Below, piece by piece: positions 49,427 through 57,659 of a stretch of 64,000 bases of DNA. The translations under genes were made by a program, and so were the position numbers. The DNA comes from DASSQJ01 sp963726295 (lineage in GTDB: Bacteria > Actinomycetota > Actinomycetes > Actinomycetales > Dermatophilaceae), in assembly GCA_963726295.1 (NCBI GenBank), contig CAVSBW010000011.1:1-64000 (forward strand), in the 5' to 3' direction. Positions within the stretch are counted from its first letter, which is position 1. The number at the start of each line of letters is the position of its first letter. The notes under the pieces were generated by a model. The model was not told the DNA's origin and did not search any database. It saw only the letters and a list, made by a program, of their open reading frames with translations.

Positions 49427-50914
49427 TCAGCTGACGGGCGAGTCCTGCACGGACTCGGGCCGGTTCGGCAGGAACAGGGTGACGACGACGACCCCCACGG
49501 CCAGCACGGCGGAGGCCCCGAAGGCCCACTGCACCCCGCCCGCGAACGCGGCCGACTCGCTCGCCCCGGCCTCGGCCAGGCTCGTCGAGCGCCACGACAG
49601 GATCGTCACGGTCATCGCCGTCCCCACCGCGGCCGACACCTGCTGGGCCGTGCCCAGCAGCGAGCTGCCGTGCGAGTACAGGTGGGCCGGCAGTGCGCCG
49701 AGCCCCAGCGTGAAGGCGGGGGTGAAGAGCGCCGCGAGGCTGACCATGAACAGCACCTGGATGCCGAGGATGGCGGCGTACGGGGTGGTCTCGCCGATCC
49801 TGCTGAGGGCCGCGAGCGCAACGAGCACGCCGACCGACCCCGGGATCATCAGCGGCCGGCCGCCCACCCGGTCGAAGACCCGGCCCACCACCGGGCCGAG
49901 CAGGCCCATCGCCAGACCACCCGGAGCGACGAGCAGGCCGGTCTGGAGGGGCGTGAGGCCGCGCAGATCCTGCAGGTAGAGCGGCAGCAGGATCATCGCG
50001 CCGAGCATGGTGAGGAACGCGATCGACTGCAGCGTCAGCGAGAGCGCGTACGTGCGGTGGGTGAGGGTGCGCAGGTCGAGCAGCGGCTCCGACCTGCGGG
50101 CGAGCCACCGCTGCCGCAGGACGAAGGCGACGACGACGGCCGCGCCGCCGGCGATCCACACCCAGGCGGGCACGGACCCCGGCCGGGGCTCGCCGATGCG
50201 GCTCAGCCCGTAGACGAGCCCGCCGAAACCGAGCGCGGCGAGCACCACGCTCCGCCAGTCGACCGGGCTGACGTGCGTCTCGCCGACGTCCACGAGGCGT
50301 CGCAGCCCGAACACGGCCACCAGTGCCACGACCGGGAGGACGACCCCGAAGAGCCACCGCCAGCCGGCGACGGCGAGGACAGCCCCCGAGACGGTCGGCC
50401 CGAGGGCGGGTGCCACCGAGATGGCGAGGGTGACGTTTCCCATCACCCGCCCCCGGTCGCGCTCGTCCACCACCGTCATCAGGGTCGTCATGAGCAGCGG
50501 CAGCATGATGGCGGTGCCGGCCGCCTGCACGACCCGACCCGCCACCAGCACCGGGAAGACCGGCGCGAGCATGGCCACGACCGTGCCCGCGCCGAACACC
50601 GACATGGCGACGGCGAACGCCTGCCGCGTGGTGACCCGGTGGAGGAACCAGCCGGTGACGGGGATGACCACGGCCATGGTCAGCATGAAGGCCGTCGACA
50701 GCCACTGGGCCGCCCGGGCGGTCACCTCGAACTGGGCCATGAGCCGCGGGATGGCGTTGACCATGATCGTCTCGTTGAGGATGACGACGAAGGTGGCAGC
50801 CACGAGCCAGCGCAGCACGGGGTAGGTCCGCCGCGGCGCCGGGACAGCGCGCTCCACGGTGGGGGCCGTGGTGGGATCGTGGACGGTGATGGGGTGTCCT
50901 TCGGTGGTGGTCAT
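49427..50914 (-). CDS. DHA2-type MFS drug exporter
   Basis: A 495-aa proton-coupled exporter with about 14 hydrophobic segments. Helix 1 is LVAATFVVILNETIMVNAIPRLM, and the DHA2 motifs are QWLSTAFMLTMAVVIPVTGWFLHR, GRVVQAAGTAIMLPLLMTTL and RGRVMGNVTLAISVAPALGPTVSGAVL (motif C). It is close to EmrB/LmrB-like pumps. The substrate is unknown. It is divergent from the sigma factor; an inverted repeat sits 25 bases from its start. Confidence 0.9.
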   Translation of the reverse strand: MTTTEGHPITVHDPTTAPTVERAVPAPRRTYPVLRWLVAATFVVILNETIMVNAIPRLMAQFEVTARAAQWLSTAFMLTMAVVIPVTGWFLHRVTTRQAFAVAMSVFGAGTVVAMLAPVFPVLVAGRVVQAAGTAIMLPLLMTTLMTVVDERDRGRVMGNVTLAISVAPALGPTVSGAVLAVAGWRWLFGVVLPVVALVAVFGLRRLVDVGETHVSPVDWRSVVLAALGFGGLVYGLSRIGEPRPGSVPAWVWIAGGAAVVVAFVLRQRWLARRSEPLLDLRTLTHRTYALSLTLQSIAFLTMLGAMILLPLYLQDLRGLTPLQTGLLVAPGGLAMGLLGPVVGRVFDRVGGRPLMIPGSVGVLVALAALSRIGETTPYAAILGIQVLFMVSLAALFTPAFTLGLGALPAHLYSHGSSLLGTAQQVSAAVGTAMTVTILSWRSTSLAEAGASESAAFAGGVQWAFGASAVLAVGVVVVTLFLPNRPESVQDSPVS

Positions 50915-50938
50915 GCGAGGATCGACCCGACGGTACGG

Positions 50939-50969
50939 GGAAACTCATCGCGGGCGCGCGATGATTTCC
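50939..50969. promoter_or_regulatory. Inverted repeat between the MFS exporter and the sigma-factor gene
   Basis: TCATCGCG (50945-50952) pairs with CGCGATGA (50957-50964) over a four-base loop, extended outside by GGAAA and TTTCC with one bulged base. A direct repeat GTACGGGG flanks it (50933-50940 and 50987-50994). It lies between divergent starts, so an operator for either gene is plausible. Confidence 0.45.
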
Positions 50970-51029
50970 GGCCGGCCGCACGGTCCGTACGGGGTGGAAG
51001 GCACCACTCGGGTGCCGGAGGAGGCCAGG

Positions 51030-52061
51030 ATGACGTCGACCACCGGAGACACCGTGCGCGGGTCCGCCGCTGACCCGGGCTTCGAGGAGGCGACCCTCCG
51101 CTACCGGCGCGAGCTGCTCGCCCACTGCTACCGGATGACCGGGTCACCCTCCGAGGCCGAGGACCTCGTGCAGGAGGTCTACCTGCGGGCGTGGCGGTCG
51201 TACGGCGGGTTCGAGGGGCGGTCCTCGATGCGCACCTGGCTGCACCGCATCGCCACCAACGTGTGTCTCACCGCGCTCGAGGGCGCGTCCCGCCGTCCGC
51301 TGCCCACCGGGCTCGGCGCGCCGTCACTGGAGGGGGCCGACCCGCTCGACGAGCGCGTCGAGGTGCCGTGGCTCGGGCCGATGCCGGACGCCGTGCTCGC
51401 CGCCACGGCCGACCCGGCCGACGTCGTCGTCGAACGCGACACCCTCCGCCTGGCCTTCGTGGCAGCCCTCCAGCACCTGCCGGCGCGGCAGCGTGCCGTG
51501 CTCGTCCTGCGCGAGGTGCTGCGGTGGAGCGCCGCCGAGGTCGCCGAGGCCACCGGGGTCTCGGTGGCCGCCGTCAACAGTGCACTCCAGCGTGCTCGCG
51601 CGACGATGGCGGCGGTGGCACCGACACCGGAGGGGGCGGCAGGCGCGGAGCTCACCGACGAGCAGCGGGCCCTCCTCGACCGGTACGTCGACGCGTTCTG
51701 GCGCAAGGACGTCGACGCGATCGCCACGCTGTTCACCGAGGACGCGGTGTGGGAGATGCCGCCGTTCACCGGCTGGTACCAGGGCCCGCGCACCATCGCG
51801 ACCCTCGTGGACACGCACTGCCCGGGCGGCACCCACGACATGCCGCTGGTCGCGACCCGGTGCAACGGGCAGCCGGCCTTCGGGCTCTACCTGCGTGACG
51901 AGGAGTCGGAGAGCGAGCGGTACCTGCCCTTCCAGCTGCACGTCCTCGAGCTCGACGGCGCCCACGTCACCCACGCGGTGGTCTTCTTCGACACCGGGTA
52001 CTTCACGCTGGCCGGGCTGCCGTCCGAGCTGGGACCCGAGGACGTCCCCGTCCGGGGCTGA
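51030..52061 (+). CDS. ECF-type sigma factor with C-terminal SnoaL-like domain
   Basis: A 343-aa sigma factor. Region 2 is RYRRELLAHCYRMTGSPSEAEDLVQEVYLRAWRSYGGFEGRSSMRTWLHRIATNVCL; region 4 is LPARQRAVLVLREVLRWSAAEVAEATGVSVAAVNSALQRAR. From about 215 a SnoaL-like domain follows (LLDRYVDAFWRKDVDAIATLFTEDAVWEMPPFTGWYQGP), the layout of SigG/SigJ-like ECF groups that use the tail in place of an anti-sigma factor. ATG 51030 follows GGAGGAGG. It is cotranscribed with the TIGR03086 gene two bases on. Confidence 0.9.
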   Translation: MTSTTGDTVRGSAADPGFEEATLRYRRELLAHCYRMTGSPSEAEDLVQEVYLRAWRSYGGFEGRSSMRTWLHRIATNVCLTALEGASRRPLPTGLGAPSLEGADPLDERVEVPWLGPMPDAVLAATADPADVVVERDTLRLAFVAALQHLPARQRAVLVLREVLRWSAAEVAEATGVSVAAVNSALQRARATMAAVAPTPEGAAGAELTDEQRALLDRYVDAFWRKDVDAIATLFTEDAVWEMPPFTGWYQGPRTIATLVDTHCPGGTHDMPLVATRCNGQPAFGLYLRDEESESERYLPFQLHVLELDGAHVTHAVVFFDTGYFTLAGLPSELGPEDVPVRG

Positions 52062-52063
52062 CC

Positions 52064-52690
52064 ATGACTGCCGCCGCCCCCACACGGGACGGCGTCGCCC
52101 TCGTCGAGAGGGCACTGGCGTTCACGCGCGTGGTGCTCGGCGACGTGCGCGACGCCGACGCCCCGCGCCCGACGCCCTGTGCCGCGTGGGACGTCACCGA
52201 CCTGCTCGTCCACATGGTCGACTCCCTCGAGGTCGTCACCGAGCTCGCCGTCGGCCGGGTCGCGGCGGTGGGCCCGCCCCCCACCTCACAGCGGCCGGAG
52301 GAGCTGGCCGACCAGCTGCGGGTGCTCGGGTGCGTGCTGCTCGAGCGGTGGACCGCGCGGGGCGACGGTGGGTCGGCGGTGCTCGAACGGCCCGGCGCAG
52401 GGGCAGGGTCGGCGGTCGAGGTGGACGCGCGGCTCGCCTCGCAGGTCGGGGCGCTCGAGGTCGCGGTGCACGGTTGGGACCTGGCGGCCGCCCTCGGGCC
52501 CGGCGCGGTCCTGCCCGGGAGGCTCGCCGCCGCCCTGCTGCCCGTCGCCGTGACCCACGTCCCGCGCGGCCGGAGGCGGTCCGGCGGACGGTTCGCTCCG
52601 CCGCGGGTGCCGCCCGAGAGCGACCCGTCGTCGCTGCTCCTCGCCCACCTCGGCCGCGACCCGCGCTGGCCGGCCACGCCCCCCTCCTGA
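52064..52690 (+). CDS. TIGR03086-family metal-binding (DinB/mycothiol-type) protein
   Basis: A 208-aa four-helix protein: FTRVVLGDVRDADAPRPTPCAAWDVTDLLVHMVDSLEVV, with the His and Trp of the maleylpyruvate-isomerase-type fold, QVGALEVAVHGWDLAAALG, and the terminal LLLAHLGRDPRW. These are the TIGR03086 signatures. Related proteins bind a divalent metal and some use mycothiol; the activity here is unknown. It follows the sigma gene by two bases, so they form one operon. Confidence 0.85.
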   Translation: MTAAAPTRDGVALVERALAFTRVVLGDVRDADAPRPTPCAAWDVTDLLVHMVDSLEVVTELAVGRVAAVGPPPTSQRPEELADQLRVLGCVLLERWTARGDGGSAVLERPGAGAGSAVEVDARLASQVGALEVAVHGWDLAAALGPGAVLPGRLAAALLPVAVTHVPRGRRRSGGRFAPPRVPPESDPSSLLLAHLGRDPRWPATPPS

Positions 52691-52715
52691 CCCCACAACT
52701 TTCTCTCCGGATGCC

Positions 52716-52766
52716 GGAACCTTCACCGAGCGACGGGAAGCGAAGGCGTCCTCCGGTGAAGGTTCC
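52716..52766. terminator. Bidirectional terminator-like hairpin
   Basis: GGAACCTTCACCG (52716-52728) and CGGTGAAGGTTCC (52754-52766) form a perfect 13-bp stem with a 25-base loop. It lies between the convergent TIGR03086 and CtlX-type genes, about 25-40 bases from each stop. No T-run follows on either strand. Confidence 0.6.
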
Positions 52767-52804
52767 CGTCCGTCGGTGGAGATCGGCGTGCGGCGGGCAC
52801 GGGG

Positions 52805-53755
52805 TCAGGCCGCGGTCTCCATGCCGGTGAGGCTTGCGTCGCTCTCGCGCCGTTCCAGGTGGATGCCGGCCACCATGCAGCGCACGGACCCGCCGGCCAG
52901 CTCCACCGCGGACACGTCGACGGGCAGCAGGGTGCAGGACTCGTCGATGACCGCGCGCTGGTCCAGCGTGAGGCTGGCGGCGGCCCGGGCGGACAGGGCG
53001 AGCAGGGGGCCGTCGGCCCCGGTGAGCTCGATGGTGTTGCCGGCGAACTCGGCGACCTGCGCCCGGGTGATCGGCACGATCCGGCGCCCCGTGGCGGCCA
53101 GGCGCCGCTCCACCTCGGCGCGGACCGTGGGGTCGGGGATGGTCTCGAGGGCGACCATGGCGAACCCGGTGCCCACCGACATCATGACGTTGGTGTGGTA
53201 GATCGGGACCCCCGCGGCGTCGACGGCGTCGAAGAGCACCGGCTCGTACCCGAATGCATCGCAGAAGCGCTGCAGCAGGACGGCATCGGTGCGCAGCGAG
53301 CGCGCGGCGTACGCGGTGCGCGTGACGTGGTCGAGCACCATCGCGCCGGTGCCCTCGAGGTAGCGGCCCTCGGCCTCGGCGCCGGAGTAGTCGACGATCT
53401 CGCTGACCCGGTAGAGGTCGCGGAGCAGGTCCACGACGTCGGTGCGGCGCTCGCGGCGGCGGTTGGCGGCGTACATCGGATACAGCGCCACCCGGCCGTC
53501 GTGGTGCGTCGAGATCCAGTTGTTGGGGAAGACGCTGTCGGGGCGGTCGGCCTCGAGGTCGTCGACGAGGTGCACGCCGACACCGGCGGCGCGCAGGTGC
53601 TCGGCGAGCCGGGTCGACGCGTCGAAGGCGGCGCGGGCGATGTCGTGACCCTCGGGAACCGGCGACTGGAAGGCGTTGTCCCTCGCCGTCTGGGGGTTGG
53701 GCCGGAAGTGGTGCGGGCGGACGAGGAGGACGTCGCGGGGGGCCTGGACGGGCAC
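52805..53755 (-). CDS. ctlX: CtlX-type citrulline/arginine-modifying hydrolase (amidinotransferase fold)
   Basis: A 316-aa pentein-fold enzyme. Motifs: DVLLVRPHHFRPNPQTARDNAFQ, DSVFPNNWISTHHDGRVALYPM, EGTGAMVLDH, GVPIYHTNVMMSVGTGFAMV and the catalytic Cys in GGSVRCMVAGIHL. The PHHFxPNPxTxxDNxFQ start is diagnostic of the citrulline-utilisation hydrolase CtlX group. It probably hydrolyses citrulline or a related guanidino/ureido compound. GTG 53755 has GAGGTGATCCCC before it. It is divergent from an Lrp/AsnC gene, which likely controls it. Confidence 0.85.
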   Translation of the reverse strand: MPVQAPRDVLLVRPHHFRPNPQTARDNAFQSPVPEGHDIARAAFDASTRLAEHLRAAGVGVHLVDDLEADRPDSVFPNNWISTHHDGRVALYPMYAANRRRERRTDVVDLLRDLYRVSEIVDYSGAEAEGRYLEGTGAMVLDHVTRTAYAARSLRTDAVLLQRFCDAFGYEPVLFDAVDAAGVPIYHTNVMMSVGTGFAMVALETIPDPTVRAEVERRLAATGRRIVPITRAQVAEFAGNTIELTGADGPLLALSARAAASLTLDQRAVIDESCTLLPVDVSAVELAGGSVRCMVAGIHLERRESDASLTGMETAA

Positions 53756-53864
53756 GGGGATCACCTCGATGGTCGCTGGGGAGGAACGCGGAGCCGACCG
53801 AGAGTACGACCTGACGACGATCACCTTCAACCAGCGAAGTGATGCTTTAGAGTCAACTGACGCG

Positions 53865-53890
53865 CACAATGTGCACCATCATCATACGAT
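53865..53890. promoter_or_regulatory. Candidate operator and -10 element for the Lrp/AsnC gene
   Basis: GCACAATGTGC (53865-53875) is a perfect odd palindrome between the divergent genes. Ten bases on, TACGAT (53885-53890) ends seven bases before the lrp-type ATG and would place the transcription start at or near that ATG. The palindrome would lie in the -10/-35 spacer, a good place for self-repression. Confidence 0.5.
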
Positions 53891-53897
53891 ATGCGCC

Positions 53898-54326
53898 ATG
53901 CAGCTCGATGACACCGACCGCCGGCTCCTCTCCCTGCTCCGTGCCAACGGCCGCGAGCCCGTGGTGTCGCTGGCCGAACGGCTCGGGGTCACCCGAGCCA
54001 CGGTCACCCACCGGATGAACCGGCTGGTCGACGCCGGGGTCATCGTCGGCTTCTCGGTGCGCGTCCGCGACCCCGCCGAGGCCACCGTCGTGCGTGCCAT
54101 CTCGCTCCTCGCGGTCGAGGGTCGCAACGTCAACCACGTGATCCGGGCGCTGCGGGGCATCCCGGAGGTCGCGGCGCTGCACACGACGAACGGCCGCTGG
54201 GACCTCGTCGCCGAGCTCAGCTGCGACGGCCTGTCCGCCTTCGACGAGGCCCTCGGCGTCATTCGCGGGATCGAGGGCCTGCAGACGAGCGAGACGAGCC
54301 TGCTGCTCAGTACCGCGTCGCCGTGA
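53898..54326 (+). CDS. Lrp/AsnC-family regulator
   Basis: A 142-aa regulator: LDDTDRRLLSLLRANGREPVVSLAERLGVTRATVTHRMNRLVDAGVIVGF is the HTH, followed by the RAM ligand domain (ISLLAVEGRNVNHVIRALRGIPEVAALHTTNGRWDLVAELSC). It senses amino acids. The ATG has no ribosome site and is seven bases from TACGAT, so a leaderless mRNA is likely. It is divergent from the CtlX-type gene. Its 3' end overlaps the convergent pxpC gene by 20 bases. Confidence 0.88.
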   Translation: MQLDDTDRRLLSLLRANGREPVVSLAERLGVTRATVTHRMNRLVDAGVIVGFSVRVRDPAEATVVRAISLLAVEGRNVNHVIRALRGIPEVAALHTTNGRWDLVAELSCDGLSAFDEALGVIRGIEGLQTSETSLLLSTASP

Positions 54327-55188
54327 CGCCGGAGAGCAGCACCCGGTCGCCCGGGCGCAGCTGGGCGGCGAGGTCCGCGGACCCGGAGGTCAGCACGGCG
54401 ACCACCGGGTAGCCACCGGTCACCGGGTGGTCGGCGAGGAAGAGCACCGGTTCGCCGCCGGGGGGCAGCTGGACGGCCCCGCGCACCATGCCCTCGGTGG
54501 GCAGCTCGCGGTCCCGGTGGGCGACGACCCGCTCGACGTGGGTTCCATTGAGGCGCAGCCCGATCCGGTCGCTCTCGGCGCCCACCTCCCATTCGGTGCC
54601 GGTGAGGGCCGACAACCCCCCGATCCAGGCCGCCCGGGGGCCCGGGAGGAGGCGGAGGATGGTCGGGCCCTCGTCGGACAGGGGGTGGGGCGCGTGGTCG
54701 ACGGTGGGGAAGCCCACGGTCCGGTCGCCGACGAGCAGGATGTCGCCGGCCGACACCGGTGCCGGCCCGATGCCGGAGAGAGTGTCGGTGGAGCGCGAAC
54801 CGAGAACGGGCTCGACGTCCACCCCACCGCGAACCCCGAGGTAGCTGCGCACCCCGCGTGCCGGCGGGTCGACCCGCAGCTCGGCCCCGTCCGCCAGCTC
54901 GACGACCGCGGCGTGCGGGACCGGCCGGCCCCTCTCGCTCGCCGGTGCGTGGGCCCCGGTGAGTGACACGGTGACCCGGCCGTGGGCGCGCACGACGAGA
55001 CCGCCGAGGAGGACCTCGAGCGTGGCCGCCGCTTCGTCGTTGCCGACGAGCCGGTTGGCCAGGCGGTGGGCGCCACGGTCGGCGGCACCGGCGCGGCCGA
55101 CCCCGACGGCGGCCAGCCCGGTCCGTCCGAGGTCCTGGACGAGCACGAGCGGGCCGGTGGCGAGCACCTCGAGCGCGGACCTGGTCAC
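54307..55188 (-). CDS. pxpC: 5-oxoprolinase subunit C
   Basis: A 293-aa protein of the KipA/carboxyltransferase-2 type: ALEVLATGPLVLVQDLGRTGLAAVGVGRAGAADRGAHRLANRLVGNDEAAATLEVLLGG is diagnostic, followed by RSYLGVRGGVDVEPVLGSRSTDTLSGIG and LLPGPRAAWIG. With PxpA and PxpB it hydrolyses 5-oxoproline to glutamate using ATP. The GTG overlaps the pxpB stop. It is the last gene of pxpABC. Confidence 0.92.
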   Translation of the reverse strand: MTRSALEVLATGPLVLVQDLGRTGLAAVGVGRAGAADRGAHRLANRLVGNDEAAATLEVLLGGLVVRAHGRVTVSLTGAHAPASERGRPVPHAAVVELADGAELRVDPPARGVRSYLGVRGGVDVEPVLGSRSTDTLSGIGPAPVSAGDILLVGDRTVGFPTVDHAPHPLSDEGPTILRLLPGPRAAWIGGLSALTGTEWEVGAESDRIGLRLNGTHVERVVAHRDRELPTEGMVRGAVQLPPGGEPVLFLADHPVTGGYPVVAVLTSGSADLAAQLRPGDRVLLSGVTATRY

Positions 55189-55859
55189 GGGCCACCCCGC
55201 GCCTCGACGAACCGCACCTCGGTGCCGGGGCGGAGCAGCGCCGGGGGATCGCGCCGCTCGTCCCAGAGGACGAGGTCGGTGGTCCCGAGCAGGCGCCACC
55301 CGCCGGGGGACGAGCGGGGGTAGACCCCCGAGAACTCCCCGGCCAGGCCTACCGCGCCGGCCGGTACGGAGGGGCGCGGCGACTCCAACCGGGGGACGTG
55401 GAGCCGCTCGTCGCCCCCCACGAGGTAGGCGAACCCCGGCGCGAAGCCGCCGAAGGCCACCCGCCACGGTCTCGCGGTGTGGGCGGCCACGACCTCGGCG
55501 ACCCCGAGGCCGGTGAGCCGCGCGATCTCCTCGAGGTCGGGGCCGTCGTAGGTGACCGGGACCTCCACCGTGGCGACCACCCCTCGATCCGTGGCTGCGG
55601 GTGTGGCGGGCCTCGCCAGGACGGCGCGCATCTCGAGGGCGAGCGCGTCGAGTTCGGCGGCACCGTCGGAGACGACGAGGACGGTGCGCGCGGCGGGGAC
55701 CACGTCGGTGACCGCGGCCCAGACCCCCTCGCCGGCCGTGGCGAGCGGACGCAGCACGGCGTCGAGCGCGAGTACCTCGTCGAGCCCCGCGACCTCCAGG
55801 AGCAGCGCCGTCTCCCCAGCGGGGAGGATCTCCACCTCGACCCCGCCGCGCATTGTCAC
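55185..55859 (-). CDS. pxpB: 5-oxoprolinase subunit B
   Basis: A protein of about 224 aa of the KipI/carboxyltransferase-1 type: EILPAGETALLLEVAGLDEVLAL, VPVTYDGPDLEEIARLTGLGVAEVVAAHTARPWRVAFGGFAPGFAYLVGGDERLHVPRLESPRPSVPAGAVGLAGEFSGVYP. GFAPGFAYL and the VPAGAVGLAG block are signatures. The GTG at 55859 overlaps the pxpA stop; an ATG two codons later is also possible. Confidence 0.92.
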   Translation of the reverse strand: MTMRGGVEVEILPAGETALLLEVAGLDEVLALDAVLRPLATAGEGVWAAVTDVVPAARTVLVVSDGAAELDALALEMRAVLARPATPAATDRGVVATVEVPVTYDGPDLEEIARLTGLGVAEVVAAHTARPWRVAFGGFAPGFAYLVGGDERLHVPRLESPRPSVPAGAVGLAGEFSGVYPRSSPGGWRLLGTTDLVLWDERRDPPALLRPGTEVRFVEARGGP

Positions 55860-56623
55860 GACGCCACGAAGGAGGCGACCCGGACCCCCGCGGCCTCGAG
55901 GGCCGCGCGGGTGGCCCTCGCCATCCCGACCGCGCCCGGGGAGTCGCCGTGGGTGCAGACCGACCGGGCTGCCAGCGTGACCACGCCCCCGTCGGTGCTG
56001 ATCACGGTGCCCTCGAGCGCCATCCGCACGACCCGTTCGGCGACGACGTCCGGGTCGTCCAGCACCGCTCCCGGTTCCGATCGGGGCACCAGGGCACCGT
56101 CGGCGCGGTAGCCGCGGTCGGCGAAGCCCTCGCCCACTGTAGGGAGCCCCTCCTCCCCGGCGACGCGCAGCAGCACCGAGCCGGGCTGTCCGAGCACGGG
56201 CAGGGACCGGTCGTAGGCCACGACCGCGGCCACCACGGCCCGCGCCTGGGACTCGTCGACGGCGGTGCGGTGGTAGAGGGCGCCGTGGGGCTTGAGGTAG
56301 GCCACGCGGGTGCCGGCCGACCGGCACATCGCCTCGAGCGCCCCCAGCTGGTAGAGCACGTCGGCCTCGAGGTCGTCGGGCGCGACGTCCATGTGGCGAC
56401 GCCCGAACCCGGCGAGGTCGTCGTAGCCGACCTGGGCCCCCACCACGACCCCGCGCTCGGCGGCCGCGGCCACCGTGCGCCGCAGCGTCGACGGATCGCC
56501 GGCGTGGAATCCGCACGCGACGTTGGCGCTTGTGACGATGTCGAGCATCGCCTCGTCGTCGCCCAGCACCCACGCGCCGTACGACTCCCCGAGGTCGGCG
56601 TTGAGGTCGATGACGTTCGCCAC
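55856..56623 (-). CDS. pxpA: 5-oxoprolinase subunit A
   Basis: A 255-aa LamB/YcsF-family protein: IDLNADLGESYGAWVLGDDEAMLDIVTSANVACGFHAGDPSTLRRTV, with the metal-binding residues of this fold, then YLKPHGALYHRTAVDE and GGVVTLAARSVCTHGDSPGAVGMAR. It is the first gene of pxpABC on the minus strand. An Lrp regulator at the far end could sense the pathway. Confidence 0.93.
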   Translation of the reverse strand: MANVIDLNADLGESYGAWVLGDDEAMLDIVTSANVACGFHAGDPSTLRRTVAAAAERGVVVGAQVGYDDLAGFGRRHMDVAPDDLEADVLYQLGALEAMCRSAGTRVAYLKPHGALYHRTAVDESQARAVVAAVVAYDRSLPVLGQPGSVLLRVAGEEGLPTVGEGFADRGYRADGALVPRSEPGAVLDDPDVVAERVVRMALEGTVISTDGGVVTLAARSVCTHGDSPGAVGMARATRAALEAAGVRVASFVAS

Positions 56624-56673
56624 CCCTCCGACGCTACTCGCGGCGGCCTGCCGGCGTCCTCCCTCACACAGGA

Positions 56674-56706
56674 CGGAGCCGCCGCCCTCGCGGGACGGCG
56701 GCTCCG
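56674..56706 (-). terminator. Terminator hairpin of the cold-shock gene
   Basis: CGGAGCCGCCG (56674-56684) pairs with CGGCGGCTCCG (56696-56706) over an 11-base loop. It lies 14 bases past the stop of the minus-strand csp gene. There is no T-run, as is common in high-GC actinobacteria. Confidence 0.75.
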
Positions 56707-56719
56707 TGGAGACCTGTGG

Positions 56720-56926
56720 TCAGCTGATGACGGTGATGTTCGCCGCCTGGAGACCCTTCTGGCCCTGCTGGGTCTCGTACTCGACCTTGGCGTTCTCCTC
56801 GAGGCTGCGGTAGCCGCCGCCCTGGATCTCGGAGTAGTGGGCGAAGACGTCGGCCGAGCCGTCGTCAGGGGCGATGAAGCCGTAGCCCTTTTCGGAGTTG
56901 AACCACTTGACGGTGCCTGTAGCCAT
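56720..56926 (-). CDS. Cold-shock protein, CspA type
   Basis: A 68-aa single cold-shock domain: TGTVKWFNSEKGYGFIAPDDGSADVFAHYSEI carries RNP1 (KGYGFI) and RNP2 (VFAHY). It binds single-stranded RNA and DNA and melts RNA structures. The start at 56926 is fixed by family length. A TACGAT on the minus strand (57072-57077) could be the -10 element, which would give the long 5' leader (about 140 bases) usual for csp genes. Confidence 0.95.
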   Translation of the reverse strand: MATGTVKWFNSEKGYGFIAPDDGSADVFAHYSEIQGGGYRSLEENAKVEYETQQGQKGLQAANITVIS

Positions 56927-57224
56927 GGTTGGCCTGCTTTCTGAGAGAGGGACGCTCCGCGTGTTCGGTGTCCCGCGCGTTGGTGATGCTTGGGTACCTC
57001 TGCTCAGAGACTGCGCGACCCCGACGGGGCCGATGCAACAACTTCACGACGAGAAGCACAACAACGCTCAAATCGTACACGGCAGTCCGTCACGCGCCAC
57101 CCGTACGCTGACCGCGTGACCTCACGTGCCACCCGCCCCCAGCAGGCGCCATGACCCGCGACCGCATCGCCGTCGCCCGCGTCCCCAGGCGTCTGCACAC
57201 GCGCCGGGGGCAGGGGGAGCAGGC

Positions 57225-57659
57225 GTGACCACGGGTTCGACCCACCCGCTCGCCGAGGTCGCCTACGTCCAGCTGACGACGTTCCGGCGCACCGGGGAGC
57301 CCGTCCGGACGCCGGTCTGGGTGGCACCCGCGATCGACGGCAGCGACCGCCTCGTCGTCATCACCGTGGACGGCAACGGCAAGACCAAGCGCCTGGCCCA
57401 CACCCCGCGCATCGAGCTGCGCCGGTGCGACGTCCGCGGGCGGGTCGAGCCCGGGGCGCCGACCTACGCGGGCGAGGGCGTGATGGTGCGGGGCGACGCC
57501 GAGGTGCGGGCGGTGCGGCGCGCCGTGGTCGCCAAGTACGGGTGGCCGGCCCGCTTCTCCGACCTCGCGGAGCCCCTGGCCAGGCTCGTGCACCTGCAGC
57601 GGAAGCCGCGCGCCGGCATCGTGCTCTCGGTCGACCCGGAGCCGGTCTCAGCCGGCTGA
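57225..57659 (+). CDS. PPOX-class F420-dependent oxidoreductase
   Basis: A 144-aa split-barrel protein of the TIGR03666 group: HPLAEVAYVQLTTFRRTGEPVRTPVWVAPAIDGSDRLVVITVDGNGKTKRLAHTPRIELRRCDVRG, and RFSDLAEPLARLVHLQRKPRAGIVLSVDP. Members bind F420 or a flavin. Its presence implies that the host makes cofactor F420, in line with an actinobacterium. GTG 57225 has AGGGGGAG upstream. It overlaps the 3' end of the convergent membrane gene by 12 bases. Confidence 0.85.
   Translation: MTTGSTHPLAEVAYVQLTTFRRTGEPVRTPVWVAPAIDGSDRLVVITVDGNGKTKRLAHTPRIELRRCDVRGRVEPGAPTYAGEGVMVRGDAEVRAVRRAVVAKYGWPARFSDLAEPLARLVHLQRKPRAGIVLSVDPEPVSAG

Noticed and set aside
54307..55467. A longer pxpC reading that would fuse with pxpB
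   Set aside because: The extra N-terminal codons are pxpB in another frame; the GTG at 55188 gives the normal PxpC start.
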